The translations under genes were made by a program, and so were the position numbers. Under the pieces are notes generated by a model. That model searched no databases. It saw nothing but the letters and a program-made list of their open reading frames with translations, and was not told the DNA's origin. This document shows, piece after piece, positions 48,961 through 56,359 of a stretch of DNA of 64,000 nucleotides. Position 1 is the stretch's first letter. Every line of letters starts with the position of its first letter. The DNA is from Variovorax davisae (GTDB lineage: Bacteria > Pseudomonadota > Gammaproteobacteria > Burkholderiales > Burkholderiaceae_C): NCBI RefSeq assembly GCF_030316845.1, contig NZ_JASZYS010000018.1:92046-156045 (forward strand), read 5' to 3'.

Positions 48961-49521
48961 TCAGCGTGTCGATTCGAGCGGCGGGTAGACCGCCGGCAGC
49001 GGCGCCTGCGGCGCGGCAGGGGCCGGCTGGCTGTCCGCCGGTTTTTCCTTGGGCGGATCGAATTTCTTGAGCTGGTCGTCGGTCGCCTCGAGCGGCGGCA
49101 CCGAGCCACGGCGCTTGCGGGTGTCGAGCTGGGCGACGAATTCCTCTTCGCTCGGCATCGGGTCGCCCTCGAAGCGTTCGAGCAGCTCGCCGTTGAAATA
49201 CAGAGTCAGGCGGCGCTGCTGGGCCTCCACGCCCTGGCGCCGGATCGTGAACACGTAGTCCCAGCGGTTGGAATGAAAGACATCGGTCAAGAGCGAGGTG
49301 CCGAGGATTTCGCGCGCCTGCTGGCGCGACATGCCAGGCTTGAGGGCCTCGACCTGCTCCTTGGACACGAAATTGCCCTGGACCACCTCGACCTTGTAGG
49401 GCGTGACGGCCGTGAGCGCACCGCGCGCGCTGTTGCCGACACTGCTGCAGGCGCCCAGGCAGAGGCTCGCGGCGACAGCGCCGAGGAGCAGCCATGGGCG
49501 GCGTTGGGTAATGGCAGGCAT
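48961..49521 (-). CDS. bamE: Outer membrane assembly lipoprotein BamE (OmlA/SmpA)
   Basis: 186 residues from the ATG at 49521. The signal peptide ends in lipobox LGAC, Cys25 being the lipidated residue. The BamE domain contains VVQGNFVSKEQVEALKPGMSR and RQQAREILGTSLLTDVFHSNRWDYVF. The C-terminal ~60 residues are Pro/Lys/Ala-rich, an extension beyond the ~113-residue E. coli protein and probably disordered. It is divergent from fur, a conserved arrangement in beta- and gammaproteobacteria. Confidence 0.94.
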   Translation of the reverse strand: MPAITQRRPWLLLGAVAASLCLGACSSVGNSARGALTAVTPYKVEVVQGNFVSKEQVEALKPGMSRQQAREILGTSLLTDVFHSNRWDYVFTIRRQGVEAQQRRLTLYFNGELLERFEGDPMPSEEEFVAQLDTRKRRGSVPPLEATDDQLKKFDPPKEKPADSQPAPAAPQAPLPAVYPPLESTR

Positions 49522-49540
49522 GGGAAAAGGGTTGGGCGAT

Positions 49541-49553
49541 ATGATCGAATCAT
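49541..49553. promoter_or_regulatory. Palindrome in the bamE-fur divergent promoter region
   Basis: ATGAT-CGA-ATCAT is a perfect dyad. TATGAT (49540-49545) may be the fur -10 element, and TACAAT on the minus strand (49557-49552) the bamE -10. The dyad shares the ATGAT/ATCAT core of Fur half-sites but is too short for a confident Fur box. Confidence 0.4.
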
Positions 49554-49608
49554 TGTAGCGGCTGGCCCCCGGCGGGCCTCTCCCGCCAGGCCGGCGGAGG
49601 AACGACCC

Positions 49609-50028
49609 ATGGGCAACATCGACGAACTCAAGAACACCGGCCTCAAGGCCACCCTGCCACGGCTGAAGATCCTCGAGATCTTCCAGAACGGCAGCCAGCG
49701 GCACATGACTGCGGAAGACGTCTTCCGCGTGCTGCTCAACGACCACTCCGACATCGGCCTGGCCACGGTCTACCGCGTGCTGACGCAATTCGAGCAGGCC
49801 GGCATCCTCGAGCGCAGCCACTTCGAGAGCGGCAAGGCGGTCTACGAACTCAACGAGGGCAAGCACCACGACCACCTGGTGTGCACCGCCTGCGGCAAGG
49901 TCGAGGAGTTCTACGACGCCGAGATCGAGCGCCGCCAGCAGATGATCGCCAAGGACAAGGGCTGGATCCTGCAGGACCACGCCATGTCGCTCTACGGCCT
50001 GTGCGCCGACTGCGTGAGCAAGCGCTGA
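49609..50028 (+). CDS. fur: Ferric uptake regulator Fur
   Basis: 139 residues. The start at 49609 has GGAGG eight nt upstream; the long in-frame upstream ORF overlaps dapB and bamE and is not coding. The DNA-binding winged helix (about 10-80) has GLATVYRVLTQFEQAGIL. The metal site includes HHDH at 86-89, Cys92/Cys95 (VCTACGK) and Cys132/Cys135. Iron-loaded Fur would repress the receptor at 21916 through the Fur box there. Divergent from bamE. Confidence 0.97.
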   Translation: MGNIDELKNTGLKATLPRLKILEIFQNGSQRHMTAEDVFRVLLNDHSDIGLATVYRVLTQFEQAGILERSHFESGKAVYELNEGKHHDHLVCTACGKVEEFYDAEIERRQQMIAKDKGWILQDHAMSLYGLCADCVSKR

Positions 50029-50050
50029 CTCTCGCTCGCCCGGTCGCGGG

Positions 50051-51010
50051 TCAATCGTCGTCGCGCGCGCTTTCCATCGCCTTGTGGTGGCGCGCGACGA
50101 AGTCCGCATAGGTGTCGATGCCGCGCAGCTGCAGGATCGAATTGCGCACCGCGGCCTCGACCAGCACGGCGATGTTGCGGCCGGCCACGACCTGGATGAT
50201 CACCTTGCGCACCGGGATGCCCAGCACGTCCTGGGTCAGCGGCGCAGAGGGCATGCGCTCGTAGTCGCGCTCGAAGCTGTCGCGCCGCACCAGGTGCACG
50301 ATCAGCTTGAGCCGCATCTTCCGCCGCACGGCGGTCTCGCCGAAGATCGCCCGGATGTCCAGCAGGCCGATGCCGCGCACCTCCAGCAGGTTCTGAAGCA
50401 ATTCGGGGCAGCGGCCCTCCAGCGTGGTCTGGTTGATGCGGTAGAGGTCGACGGCATCGTCGGCCACCAGGCCGTTGCCGCGCGAGATCAGCTCCAGGCC
50501 GAGTTCGCTCTTGCCCAGCCCCGACTCGCCGGTGATCATCACGCCCAGGCCCAGGATGTCCATGAAGACGCCGTGCATCGAGGTGCGCTCGGCGAAATGC
50601 TTCGACAGGTAGGCCCGCAGCAGGTCGATCACGAAGGCCGACGACTCGCGGGTCGCGAACAGCGGCAGCTGGGCCCGCTCGCAGATCGACAGCAGCTCGT
50701 CGGGCGCCGGCTGGCCGTCGGCCAGCACCAGCATCGGCGGCTCCAGCGTGACGATGCGCGCGATGCGCCGGGCGGTGTCCTGGAGGGTGCCGCGCGTCAG
50801 GTAGGCGACTTCGCGGGCGCCGAGGATCTGGACCCGGTACGGGTGGATGTAGTTGAGGTAGCCGACCAGGTCGGCGGCCGACTGGGCGCGGCTGATGACG
50901 TCGGGGTCGAACTGCCGCTCGGAGGCGCCGAGGCCGGCCAGCCACTCCCAGCGCAGCGAGCCGCGGAACTCCTCGAACATCGCATCGGCGCTGATGACGG
51001 TCGGCTTCAT
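50051..51010 (-). CDS. hprK: HPr kinase/phosphorylase
   Basis: 319 residues. Walker A GESGLGKS is at 161-168, preceded by His146 (MHGV) and followed by the HPrK signature LLEVRGIGLLDIRAIFGE. It phosphorylates or dephosphorylates HPr on Ser. In betaproteobacteria it is part of a PTS lacking sugar permeases, with PtsN as a phospho-acceptor. It lies 28 nt after ptsN on the same strand. The gene ends convergent to fur (22-nt gap). Confidence 0.96.
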   Translation of the reverse strand: MKPTVISADAMFEEFRGSLRWEWLAGLGASERQFDPDVISRAQSAADLVGYLNYIHPYRVQILGAREVAYLTRGTLQDTARRIARIVTLEPPMLVLADGQPAPDELLSICERAQLPLFATRESSAFVIDLLRAYLSKHFAERTSMHGVFMDILGLGVMITGESGLGKSELGLELISRGNGLVADDAVDLYRINQTTLEGRCPELLQNLLEVRGIGLLDIRAIFGETAVRRKMRLKLIVHLVRRDSFERDYERMPSAPLTQDVLGIPVRKVIIQVVAGRNIAVLVEAAVRNSILQLRGIDTYADFVARHHKAMESARDDD

Positions 51011-51038
51011 GTCCGAACCCGCCCGGCGCCAATGAAGC

Positions 51039-51506
51039 TCAAGCCACCTGTGCGGATTGCCATCCGGCGATCAGGGCGTGCAGGGCCGCCGCGTCGGTGC
51101 TGGACTTGATCTGCTCGCGCAGATTGGCATCGCTCAGCAGTTCGGCGATTTCCGAGAGTATTTCCAGATGTTTCTGGGTCGCAGCTTCCGGCACCAGAAG
51201 AAAGATCAACAGCACCACCGGCTGTTCGTCCGGGGCGTCGAAGCCGATCGCGTTGGCGAGCTGGAACACCGCGGCCATCGGCGACTTGAGGCCCTTGATG
51301 CGGCCGTGGGGAATCGCCACGCCGTGGCCCAGACCGGTGGAGCCCAGGCGCTCGCGGGCAAACAGGCTGTCGGTGATCAGGGCGCGCCCGAGACCGTGCA
51401 GGTTCTCGAACAGCAGCCCTGCTTCTTCGAAAGCACGCTTCTTGCTGGTGGCGTCGACGCTCACGAGCACTTGAGCGGGCGGCAGGATGGACGCGAGTCG
51501 GTTCAT
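51039..51506 (-). CDS. ptsN: Nitrogen-PTS EIIA protein PtsN
   Basis: 155 residues from the ATG at 51506. The phosphorylated residue is His67 in GVAIPHGRI. PTS EIIA type 2 domain spans about 5-150, with VVLLIFLLVPEAATQKHLEILSEIAELL. In proteobacteria PtsN regulates K+ transport and sigma54-linked processes. It lies between hpf and hprK; rpoN, often adjacent, is absent here. There is a terminator between hpf and ptsN at 51550-51569. Confidence 0.95.
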   Translation of the reverse strand: MNRLASILPPAQVLVSVDATSKKRAFEEAGLLFENLHGLGRALITDSLFARERLGSTGLGHGVAIPHGRIKGLKSPMAAVFQLANAIGFDAPDEQPVVLLIFLLVPEAATQKHLEILSEIAELLSDANLREQIKSSTDAAALHALIAGWQSAQVA

Positions 51507-51549
51507 GTTGGGGCGGGGGCGATTATGCACCCACCCTGCAAAAAGCAAA

Positions 51550-51569
51550 GGGCCGCCTGACGGCGGCCC
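51550..51569 (-). terminator. Rho-independent terminator after hpf
   Basis: An 8-bp perfect GC stem, GGGCCGCC paired with GGCGGCCC, has a 4-nt loop (TGAC/GTCA). In the minus direction it is followed by a T-rich run (TTTGCTTTTTGC, down to 51538). It is 28 nt past the hpf stop and 44 nt before ptsN, so it probably separates hpf from ptsN-hprK or attenuates read-through. Confidence 0.8.
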
Positions 51570-51596
51570 GCAAGAGTATTTGCCCGAACAGCGGAA

Positions 51597-51926
51597 CTAC
51601 ATCACGCGCTTGGGTGCCGCGTGGTGGTGATCCTGCAGGCGGTCCTTGTGGCGCACGACCTGGCGGTCGAGCTTGTCGACCAGTTCGTCGACGGCAGCAT
51701 AGAGATCAGCGTGGCTCGATTCCGCGAACATGTCGTTGCCCTTGACGTGGATATTGCATTCGGCCCGTTGCCGGCGTTCCTTTTCCTTCTGCTTTTCCAC
51801 CGTAAGGATCACCTTCACATCGACCACCTGGTCGAAATGCCGGGTGATCCGGTCCAGCTTGCTCGTAACGTAGTTGCGCAAAGCAGGTGTGACGTCGAGG
51901 TGATGACCGCTGATCGTCAAATTCAT
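51597..51926 (-). CDS. hpf: Ribosome hibernation promoting factor HPF
   Basis: 109 residues, the short-form HPF that binds the decoding centre of the 30S subunit and favours 100S dimers. N-terminal MNLTISGHHLDVTPALRNYV and HIHVKG-like (CNIHVKGNDMFAESSHADLYAAVDELVDKLDRQV) segments are diagnostic. It has a strong AGGAGG Shine-Dalgarno 6 nt before the ATG. The leader upstream is unusual (see 51927-52270). It is followed by a terminator and then ptsN-hprK. Confidence 0.95.
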   Translation of the reverse strand: MNLTISGHHLDVTPALRNYVTSKLDRITRHFDQVVDVKVILTVEKQKEKERRQRAECNIHVKGNDMFAESSHADLYAAVDELVDKLDRQVVRHKDRLQDHHHAAPKRVM

Positions 51927-52270
51927 GAATGACCTCCTGGAATTGACGGTTGGGGAAATAGCCGCGCCCCTGGGGTTAGAGGCGTGGCCGGGGGAAACGA
52001 GAGGGGAATGAGGGGAGGAGAGAGAGGGAAAGAGGGGGAGGGAGAGAGAGGCTTCGGTTCACTATGCCCATGCTGTCATCGAATTGCAATCCCTTCCGGG
52101 CAGGGGTCTGCGCCAGATCAAATGCAGTTTGTCACACGCTATCGATTTGATAGCCCGCAAGCGCCGGGCGGCGCGGCCGGCCGGTGCCACTGGAAACAAA
52201 CCCAGGCTCCGTCGAAGGGGCTTTCGACCCCGCAGTCCGAAGGGACAGCAAGCCGTCCCCGGCCGCGCGC
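51927..52270 (-). promoter_or_regulatory. 344-bp gap: leader and promoter region of hpf
   Basis: No credible gene lies here. Reading toward hpf there is a small dyad GCTATC-N5-GATAGC (52138-52154), then a pyrimidine tract (52051-52010). Next is a hairpin (51989-51960; 11-bp arms GGCCACGCCTC and GGGGCGCGGCT with one mismatch), and finally AGGAGG (51938-51933). The tract contains CCTCC, which could pair with the Shine-Dalgarno. No convincing -35/-10 pair was found. Confidence 0.5.
52010..52051. repeat. 42-bp uninterrupted purine (GA) tract
   Basis: All bases from 52010 to 52051 on the plus strand are G or A, with GAGAGAG and GGGGAGG runs; purine bias extends back to 51990 with two interruptions. 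On the hpf transcript it is a C/U tract. Such mirror-like tracts can form triplex DNA and are prone to slippage. Confidence 0.85.
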
Positions 52271-54391
52271 TCAGCGCCAGGCGGCGCGCATCCGGCTCAG
52301 CAGGTCGATGGCGGCGGCCGGCGGCGGCACGTGCGGCGCGCGCTCGGGCGGCGGCGGCCAGGTCTGCTGCTCGAAGCGCTGGGCATCGGCGGCCGGGATG
52401 AAGCGGGTGCGGCCCGCGTACAGGTGGCGGTCGCCGCGCACCGCCTGCTGCGTCACATAGAAGCGCTGCGGCACCAGCAGGTGCAGGTGGTCGCGGGCGC
52501 GGGTCATGGCGACGTACAACAGCCGGCGCTCTTCCTCGAGCTCGCGGGCCCCCTGCGCCACGTCGGCCGGGATGCAACCGTCGACCACGTTCAGCACGTG
52601 GACCGATTTCCACTCCTGGCCCTTGGCGGAGTGGATGGTCGACAGGATCAGGTAGTCCTCGTCGAGCAGCGGCGGGCCGGGGCGGTCGCTGGTGGCTTCG
52701 GGCGGGTCGAGCGTGAGTTCGGTCAGGAAGCGCTCGCGCGAGCCGTAGCCGGCGGCCAGCCGGGCCAGCTGCTCGACGTCGCCGCGCCGCACCGCGGCAT
52801 CGTCGTGCAGCCGCTCCAGGTGCGGCAGGTACCATTCGAGCGCCAGTTCCATGTCGGCCGGCCAGGGCAGCCCCGGGGCGCGCAGCGCGGCGTAGGTGGC
52901 GGCGAAGCGGGCCCATTCGACCTGCGCCGCGGCCGGCGGCACGAAGTCCTGCAGCGCGGCGCCCGGGTCGCCCGCCTGGTCCATGGCGTCGAGCAGCCGC
53001 GCCGAGCTCACCGGGCCGATGCCCGGGATCATCTGGGTGACGCGGAAGCCGGCCATCCGGCCGCGCGGATTCTGGGCGAAGCGCAGCACCGCGAGCAGGT
53101 CCTTGACGTGGGCCGCCTCCAGGAACTTGAGGCCCCCGTACTTCACGTAGGGGATGTTGCGCCGCGCCAGCTCCAGTTCCAGCGCGGCGCTGTGGCTGGA
53201 GGTGCGGAACAGCACCGCCTGCGACTTCAGCGCCAGCCCGCCCTCGCGATGCGCCAGCACCCGGTCGGCGACCCAGCAGGCCTGCTGCGCCTCGTCGGGC
53301 ACCAGCACCAGCTGCGGCCGGCCGGCCGAGGGCTTGTCGGTCCACAGGGTCTTGGCGTGCCGCTCGGCGGCGCCGGCGATGAGCGCATTGGAGACGTCGA
53401 GGATCGGCTGGGTCGAGCGGTAGTTGCGCTCCAGCGTGACGATCCGCGCCGGCTGGCCGAACTGCTGCGGGAAGTCGAGGATGTTGCGGACCGTGGCGCC
53501 GCGGAACGAATAGATCGACTGGGCGTCGTCGCCGACCACGGTCAGGCCGCGGCCGTCGGGCTTGATGGCGCGCAGGATGGCCGCCTGCAGCAGGTTGGTG
53601 TCCTGGTATTCGTCGACCAGCACGTGGTCGAAACGGCCCCCCACCTGCGCGGCCAGCGCGGGCTCGGCGACCATCGCCGACCAGTAGAGCAGCAGGTCGT
53701 CGTAGTCGAGCACCTGCTGCTGCTGCTTGGCCTCGACGTAGGCGCCGAACAGCCGCTTGAGCTCGGCCTCCCACTCGGCGCACCAGGGGAAGGCCTCTTT
53801 CAGCACCTCGGCCAGCGGCGCGCAGGTGTTGACGGTGCGCGAATAGATCGACAGGCAGGTGCCCTTCTGCGGAAAGCGCCGCGTGCTGGACGACAGGCCG
53901 AGGTCGTGGCGCACCAGCCCCATCAGGTCCTCGGCGTCGCCGCGGTCATGGATGGTGAAGTTCTCGCCCAGGCCGATCTGCGCCGCGTATTCGCGCAGCA
54001 GCCGGGCGCCGATGCCGTGGAAGGTGCCGGCCCAGGGCAGCGCCGGCGGCGTCTGCGAGGCCAGCCCCAGCACCCGCTGCAGCACCTGGCCGGCGCGGCG
54101 CTCCATCTCCTGCGCCGCGCGGCGCGAGAAGGTCAGGAGCAGCAGGCGCTGGGGGTCGGCGCCGCCGGCGATCAGGTGGGCCACGCGGTGCGCCAGCGTG
54201 CTGGTCTTGCCCGAGCCGGCACCGGCGATCACCAGCAGGGGCCGCGGGTCCTGCTGCGCCGGCGCCAGGGCGGCGTCGACGCCGTGCAGGACCGCGGCGC
54301 GCTGGGCGTCGTTGAGGGTCGCGAGCGCTTGCGCCAGCCGCTCGGCCTGGCTTCCGGCCGCCGGAGGAAGAGGGGTTGCGAGGCGCTGCAT
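52271..54391 (-). CDS. UvrD/Rep-family ATP-dependent DNA helicase
   Basis: 706 residues from the ATG at 54391, an SF1A helicase. Motifs in order: Q-like LNDAQRAAV, Walker A AGAGSGKTS, Ia LLTFSRRAAQEM, II VDEYQDTN, III GDDAQSIYSFRGA, IV LERNYRSTQ, V TIHSAKGQEW, and VI LLYVAMTRARDHLHL. The length is near that of Rep and UvrD (670-720). A longer in-frame start at 54589 lies in the corA leader and is rejected. Upstream is a dyad at 54410-54427 with a LexA-like half. Roles in repair or replication restart are possible; UvrD versus Rep cannot be settled here. Confidence 0.93.
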   Translation of the reverse strand: MQRLATPLPPAAGSQAERLAQALATLNDAQRAAVLHGVDAALAPAQQDPRPLLVIAGAGSGKTSTLAHRVAHLIAGGADPQRLLLLTFSRRAAQEMERRAGQVLQRVLGLASQTPPALPWAGTFHGIGARLLREYAAQIGLGENFTIHDRGDAEDLMGLVRHDLGLSSSTRRFPQKGTCLSIYSRTVNTCAPLAEVLKEAFPWCAEWEAELKRLFGAYVEAKQQQQVLDYDDLLLYWSAMVAEPALAAQVGGRFDHVLVDEYQDTNLLQAAILRAIKPDGRGLTVVGDDAQSIYSFRGATVRNILDFPQQFGQPARIVTLERNYRSTQPILDVSNALIAGAAERHAKTLWTDKPSAGRPQLVLVPDEAQQACWVADRVLAHREGGLALKSQAVLFRTSSHSAALELELARRNIPYVKYGGLKFLEAAHVKDLLAVLRFAQNPRGRMAGFRVTQMIPGIGPVSSARLLDAMDQAGDPGAALQDFVPPAAAQVEWARFAATYAALRAPGLPWPADMELALEWYLPHLERLHDDAAVRRGDVEQLARLAAGYGSRERFLTELTLDPPEATSDRPGPPLLDEDYLILSTIHSAKGQEWKSVHVLNVVDGCIPADVAQGARELEEERRLLYVAMTRARDHLHLLVPQRFYVTQQAVRGDRHLYAGRTRFIPAADAQRFEQQTWPPPPERAPHVPPPAAAIDLLSRMRAAWR

Positions 54392-54404
54392 CGACGCAAC
54401 TGTA

Positions 54405-54427
54405 CTGTATGTCCGTCCAGTCGGACA
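54405..54427. promoter_or_regulatory. Operator-like dyad upstream of the helicase gene
   Basis: TGTCCG-N6-CGGACA (54410-54427) overlaps CTGT-N8-CCAG (54405-54420), one base from the LexA core CTGT-N8-ACAG. The helicase start is 14 nt away, so either site could repress it. Two copies of ACTGTA adjoin (54399-54409). Confidence 0.4.
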
Positions 54428-54448
54428 GCGGCGGCGCCGGGGACCGGA

Positions 54449-54457
54449 TGACATAAT
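54449..54457 (+). promoter_or_regulatory. Extended -10 element for corA
   Basis: TGACATAAT has the extended TGn plus CATAAT (5 of 6 in the -10), with no good -35 (17 bp upstream is GC-rich). It would start a transcript about 137 nt before corA that includes the leader ORF and hairpin. Confidence 0.45.
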
Positions 54458-54486
54458 CGCGCCTCGCTGCAACCGGAGACCCACGC

Positions 54487-54528
54487 ATGGAAATCGATCC
54501 GTCTCGGCAGCTTTCACTTCCCCTCTGA
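54487..54528 (+). CDS. Putative corA leader peptide (13 residues)
   Basis: ATG at 54487 is preceded by GGAG with an 8-nt spacer, a better start signal than many genes here. It reads MEIDPSRQLSLPL then TGA. The N-terminus Met-Glu-x-Asp-Pro recalls the MgtL leader of E. coli (as I remember it, MEPDPTP...), where acidic/proline codons let ribosomes fall off at low Mg2+. Codons 9-13 form the left arm of the hairpin at 54510-54555 and the stop lies just before its loop. Salmonella corA also has a leader ORF (corL). That it is translated is inference. Confidence 0.55.
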   Translation: MEIDPSRQLSLPL

Positions 54529-54555
54529 CGCGCCGTTGGCGAGGGAGTTGAAAGC
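54510..54555 (+). promoter_or_regulatory. Candidate bistable RNA hairpin in the corA leader
   Basis: GCTTTCA (54510-54516) pairs with TGAAAGC (54549-54555), continued by CCCTC/GAGGG (54521-54525 with 54541-54545), and a small GCC-GTT-GGC stem at the tip. The same left arm, TCACTTCCC (54514-54522), can instead pair with the corA Shine-Dalgarno region GGGAGTGA (54590-54597): eight pairs with one bulged T. The two structures exclude each other, so the right arm would release the Shine-Dalgarno. Confidence 0.55.
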
Positions 54556-54600
54556 GCCCCGCCCCTCGCCCCAACGCCAGACATTTCAAGGGAGTGAGCC

Positions 54601-55587
54601 ATGCTCAACATCTTCACGCTTGCCAACGGCCGCCTCGTCCAGGAAGAGATCGAGGCCCTGGAAGAGCTTTCCAAGTTCCAGCCGATCTGGGTCGACCTCG
54701 AATCGCCGACGGTCGAGGAAAAGCGCTGGATCAAGCAGTACTACGGCCTGTCGATCCCCGAAGACGCGATGGACGAGGACATCGAGGAGTCGGCCCGCTT
54801 CTACGAGGAGGACAACGGCGAGCTCCACATCCGCAGCGACTTCCTGATCGCCGACGACGAGAACCCGCGCTCGGTGCGCGTCGCCTTCATCCTGAACCAG
54901 CACAACACCGAACTGCGCAGCCGCGGCGTGCTGTTCTCGATCCACGACGAGGACGTGCCGGTGTTCCGGCTGCTGCGCATGCGCGCGCGGCGCGCCCCGG
55001 GGCTGATCGAGGACGCCAAGGAAGTGCTGCTGAAGCTGTTCGACGCCGACGCCGAGTACTCGGCCGACACGCTCGAGAACATCTACGACGAACTCGAGAT
55101 CGCCGGCCGCAAGGTGCTCTCGGGCAACGTCAGCGACGAGCTGGCCGGCGAGGTGCTGGGCCTGATCGCGCGCCAGGAAGACTTGAACGGGCGGATCCGC
55201 CGCAACGTGATGGACACCCGCCGCGCCGTCAGCTTCATGATGCGCAGCCGGATGCTCAACGCCGAGCAGTTCGAGGAGGCGCGGCAGATCCTGCGCGACA
55301 TCGAGTCGCTGGACAACCACACGGCCTTCCTGTTCGACAAGATCAACTTCCTGATGGATGCGACCGTCGGTTTCATCAACATCAACCAGAACAAGACCAT
55401 CAAGATCTTCTCGGTGGCCAGCGTCGCGCTGCTGCCGCCGACCCTGATCGCCAGCGTCTACGGCATGAACTTCAAGTTCATGCCCGAGGTCGACTGGAGC
55501 TATGGCTACGCCTATGCGATCGTGCTGATGATCGCCAGCGCACTGGTGCCGATGTGGTACTTCCGCCGGCGCGGGTGGCTCAAGTAG
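54601..55587 (+). CDS. corA: Magnesium/cobalt transporter CorA
   Basis: 328 residues; a pentameric channel subunit. A long helical cytoplasmic domain (about 1-265) precedes two C-terminal membrane segments. The signature YGMNF (about 295-299) closes the first, and FKFMPEVDWSYGY forms the connecting loop. The N-terminus MLNIFTLANGRLVQEEIEAL is typical of the betaproteobacterial group. AAGGGAG lies 6 nt before the ATG, and can be sequestered by the leader (54514-54522). Convergent with mtnN, overlapping by 8 nt. Confidence 0.96.
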   Translation: MLNIFTLANGRLVQEEIEALEELSKFQPIWVDLESPTVEEKRWIKQYYGLSIPEDAMDEDIEESARFYEEDNGELHIRSDFLIADDENPRSVRVAFILNQHNTELRSRGVLFSIHDEDVPVFRLLRMRARRAPGLIEDAKEVLLKLFDADAEYSADTLENIYDELEIAGRKVLSGNVSDELAGEVLGLIARQEDLNGRIRRNVMDTRRAVSFMMRSRMLNAEQFEEARQILRDIESLDNHTAFLFDKINFLMDATVGFININQNKTIKIFSVASVALLPPTLIASVYGMNFKFMPEVDWSYGYAYAIVLMIASALVPMWYFRRRGWLK

Positions 55588-56359
55588 CCTCGCCCTCTTT
55601 GGCGGGCGGCGGGAGTGTCGCCAGCCAGGCATCGACCAGTGCCAGGCTGTAGCGGCTGGCGACCACCGAGACGAAGCGCGTGAAGTCGCCGTGCGCCTCG
55701 TCGTCGGCGCGGTCGGAGATGGTGCGCACCGCGGCGAAGGGCACGCCGAAGTCGTGGCACACCTGGGCCACCGCGGCGCCCTCCATCTCGACCGCCAGCG
55801 CGTCGGGCAGGTCGCGCCGCAGCGCGCTGCTTTCGGCGGCGGTCGAGACGAAGCGGTCGCCGCTCACCAGCAGGCCGCGGTGCACCGCGGGCGCCGCCAA
55901 ACCGAAATCCTCGACCACCTTCTGGCCCAGCAGGCCCACGGTGTCTGCCAGCACGGCGGCAGCCGCCGCGGCCAGCGCGTCGCTGATCGCGGTGTCGGCC
56001 GCGAAGCGCGCATGGCCGGTCAGCGGCACCTCGTACTTGGGGAAGATCGGCGAGGCGTCGAGGTCGTGCTGCAGCAGCCGGGTGGCGACCACCACGTCGC
56101 CGACCTGGACGCCCGGCGCCAGCCCGCCGGCGACGCCGGTGAAGACGATCGCCTGCGCCTGGAAGCGCTCGAGCAGCACGGTGGCCGTGAGCGCGGCCGC
56201 GACCTTGCCGATGCGCGACAGCACCGCCACCACCGGCTGCCCCTGCAGGTGGCCGACCCAGAAGTCGCGCCCCGCCACGCGCACGCGCTGCTCGTCCGGC
56301 ATCTGCGCCAGCAGCGCAGCCAGTTCCTCGTGCATCGCGGCGACGATGGCGATCGTCAT
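55580..56359 (-). CDS. mtnN: 5'-Methylthioadenosine/S-adenosylhomocysteine nucleosidase
   Basis: 259 residues; E. coli enzyme 232. It cleaves MTA and SAH to release adenine. Nucleoside phosphorylase-fold marks are AIVAAMHEEL (Glu11/Glu12), VFTGVAGGL, ALAVEMEGAAVAQV and catalytic Asp in RTISDRAD. There is an insertion around 130-165 relative to E. coli. Its ATG overlaps the dppA stop (ATGA), so it is made as the last gene of the Dpp operon, an unexpected partner. Alternatively it could be a purine nucleosidase of the same family. Confidence 0.92.
   Translation of the reverse strand: MTIAIVAAMHEELAALLAQMPDEQRVRVAGRDFWVGHLQGQPVVAVLSRIGKVAAALTATVLLERFQAQAIVFTGVAGGLAPGVQVGDVVVATRLLQHDLDASPIFPKYEVPLTGHARFAADTAISDALAAAAAAVLADTVGLLGQKVVEDFGLAAPAVHRGLLVSGDRFVSTAAESSALRRDLPDALAVEMEGAAVAQVCHDFGVPFAAVRTISDRADDEAHGDFTRFVSVVASRYSLALVDAWLATLPPPAKEGEAT

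Noticed and set aside
52100..52135. Sigma54-like TGGCGC-N5-CCTGC upstream of hpf on the minus strand
   Set aside because: The GG-GC spacing is 11 nt instead of 10 and the -12 element is weak, so it would not work as a sigma54 promoter.
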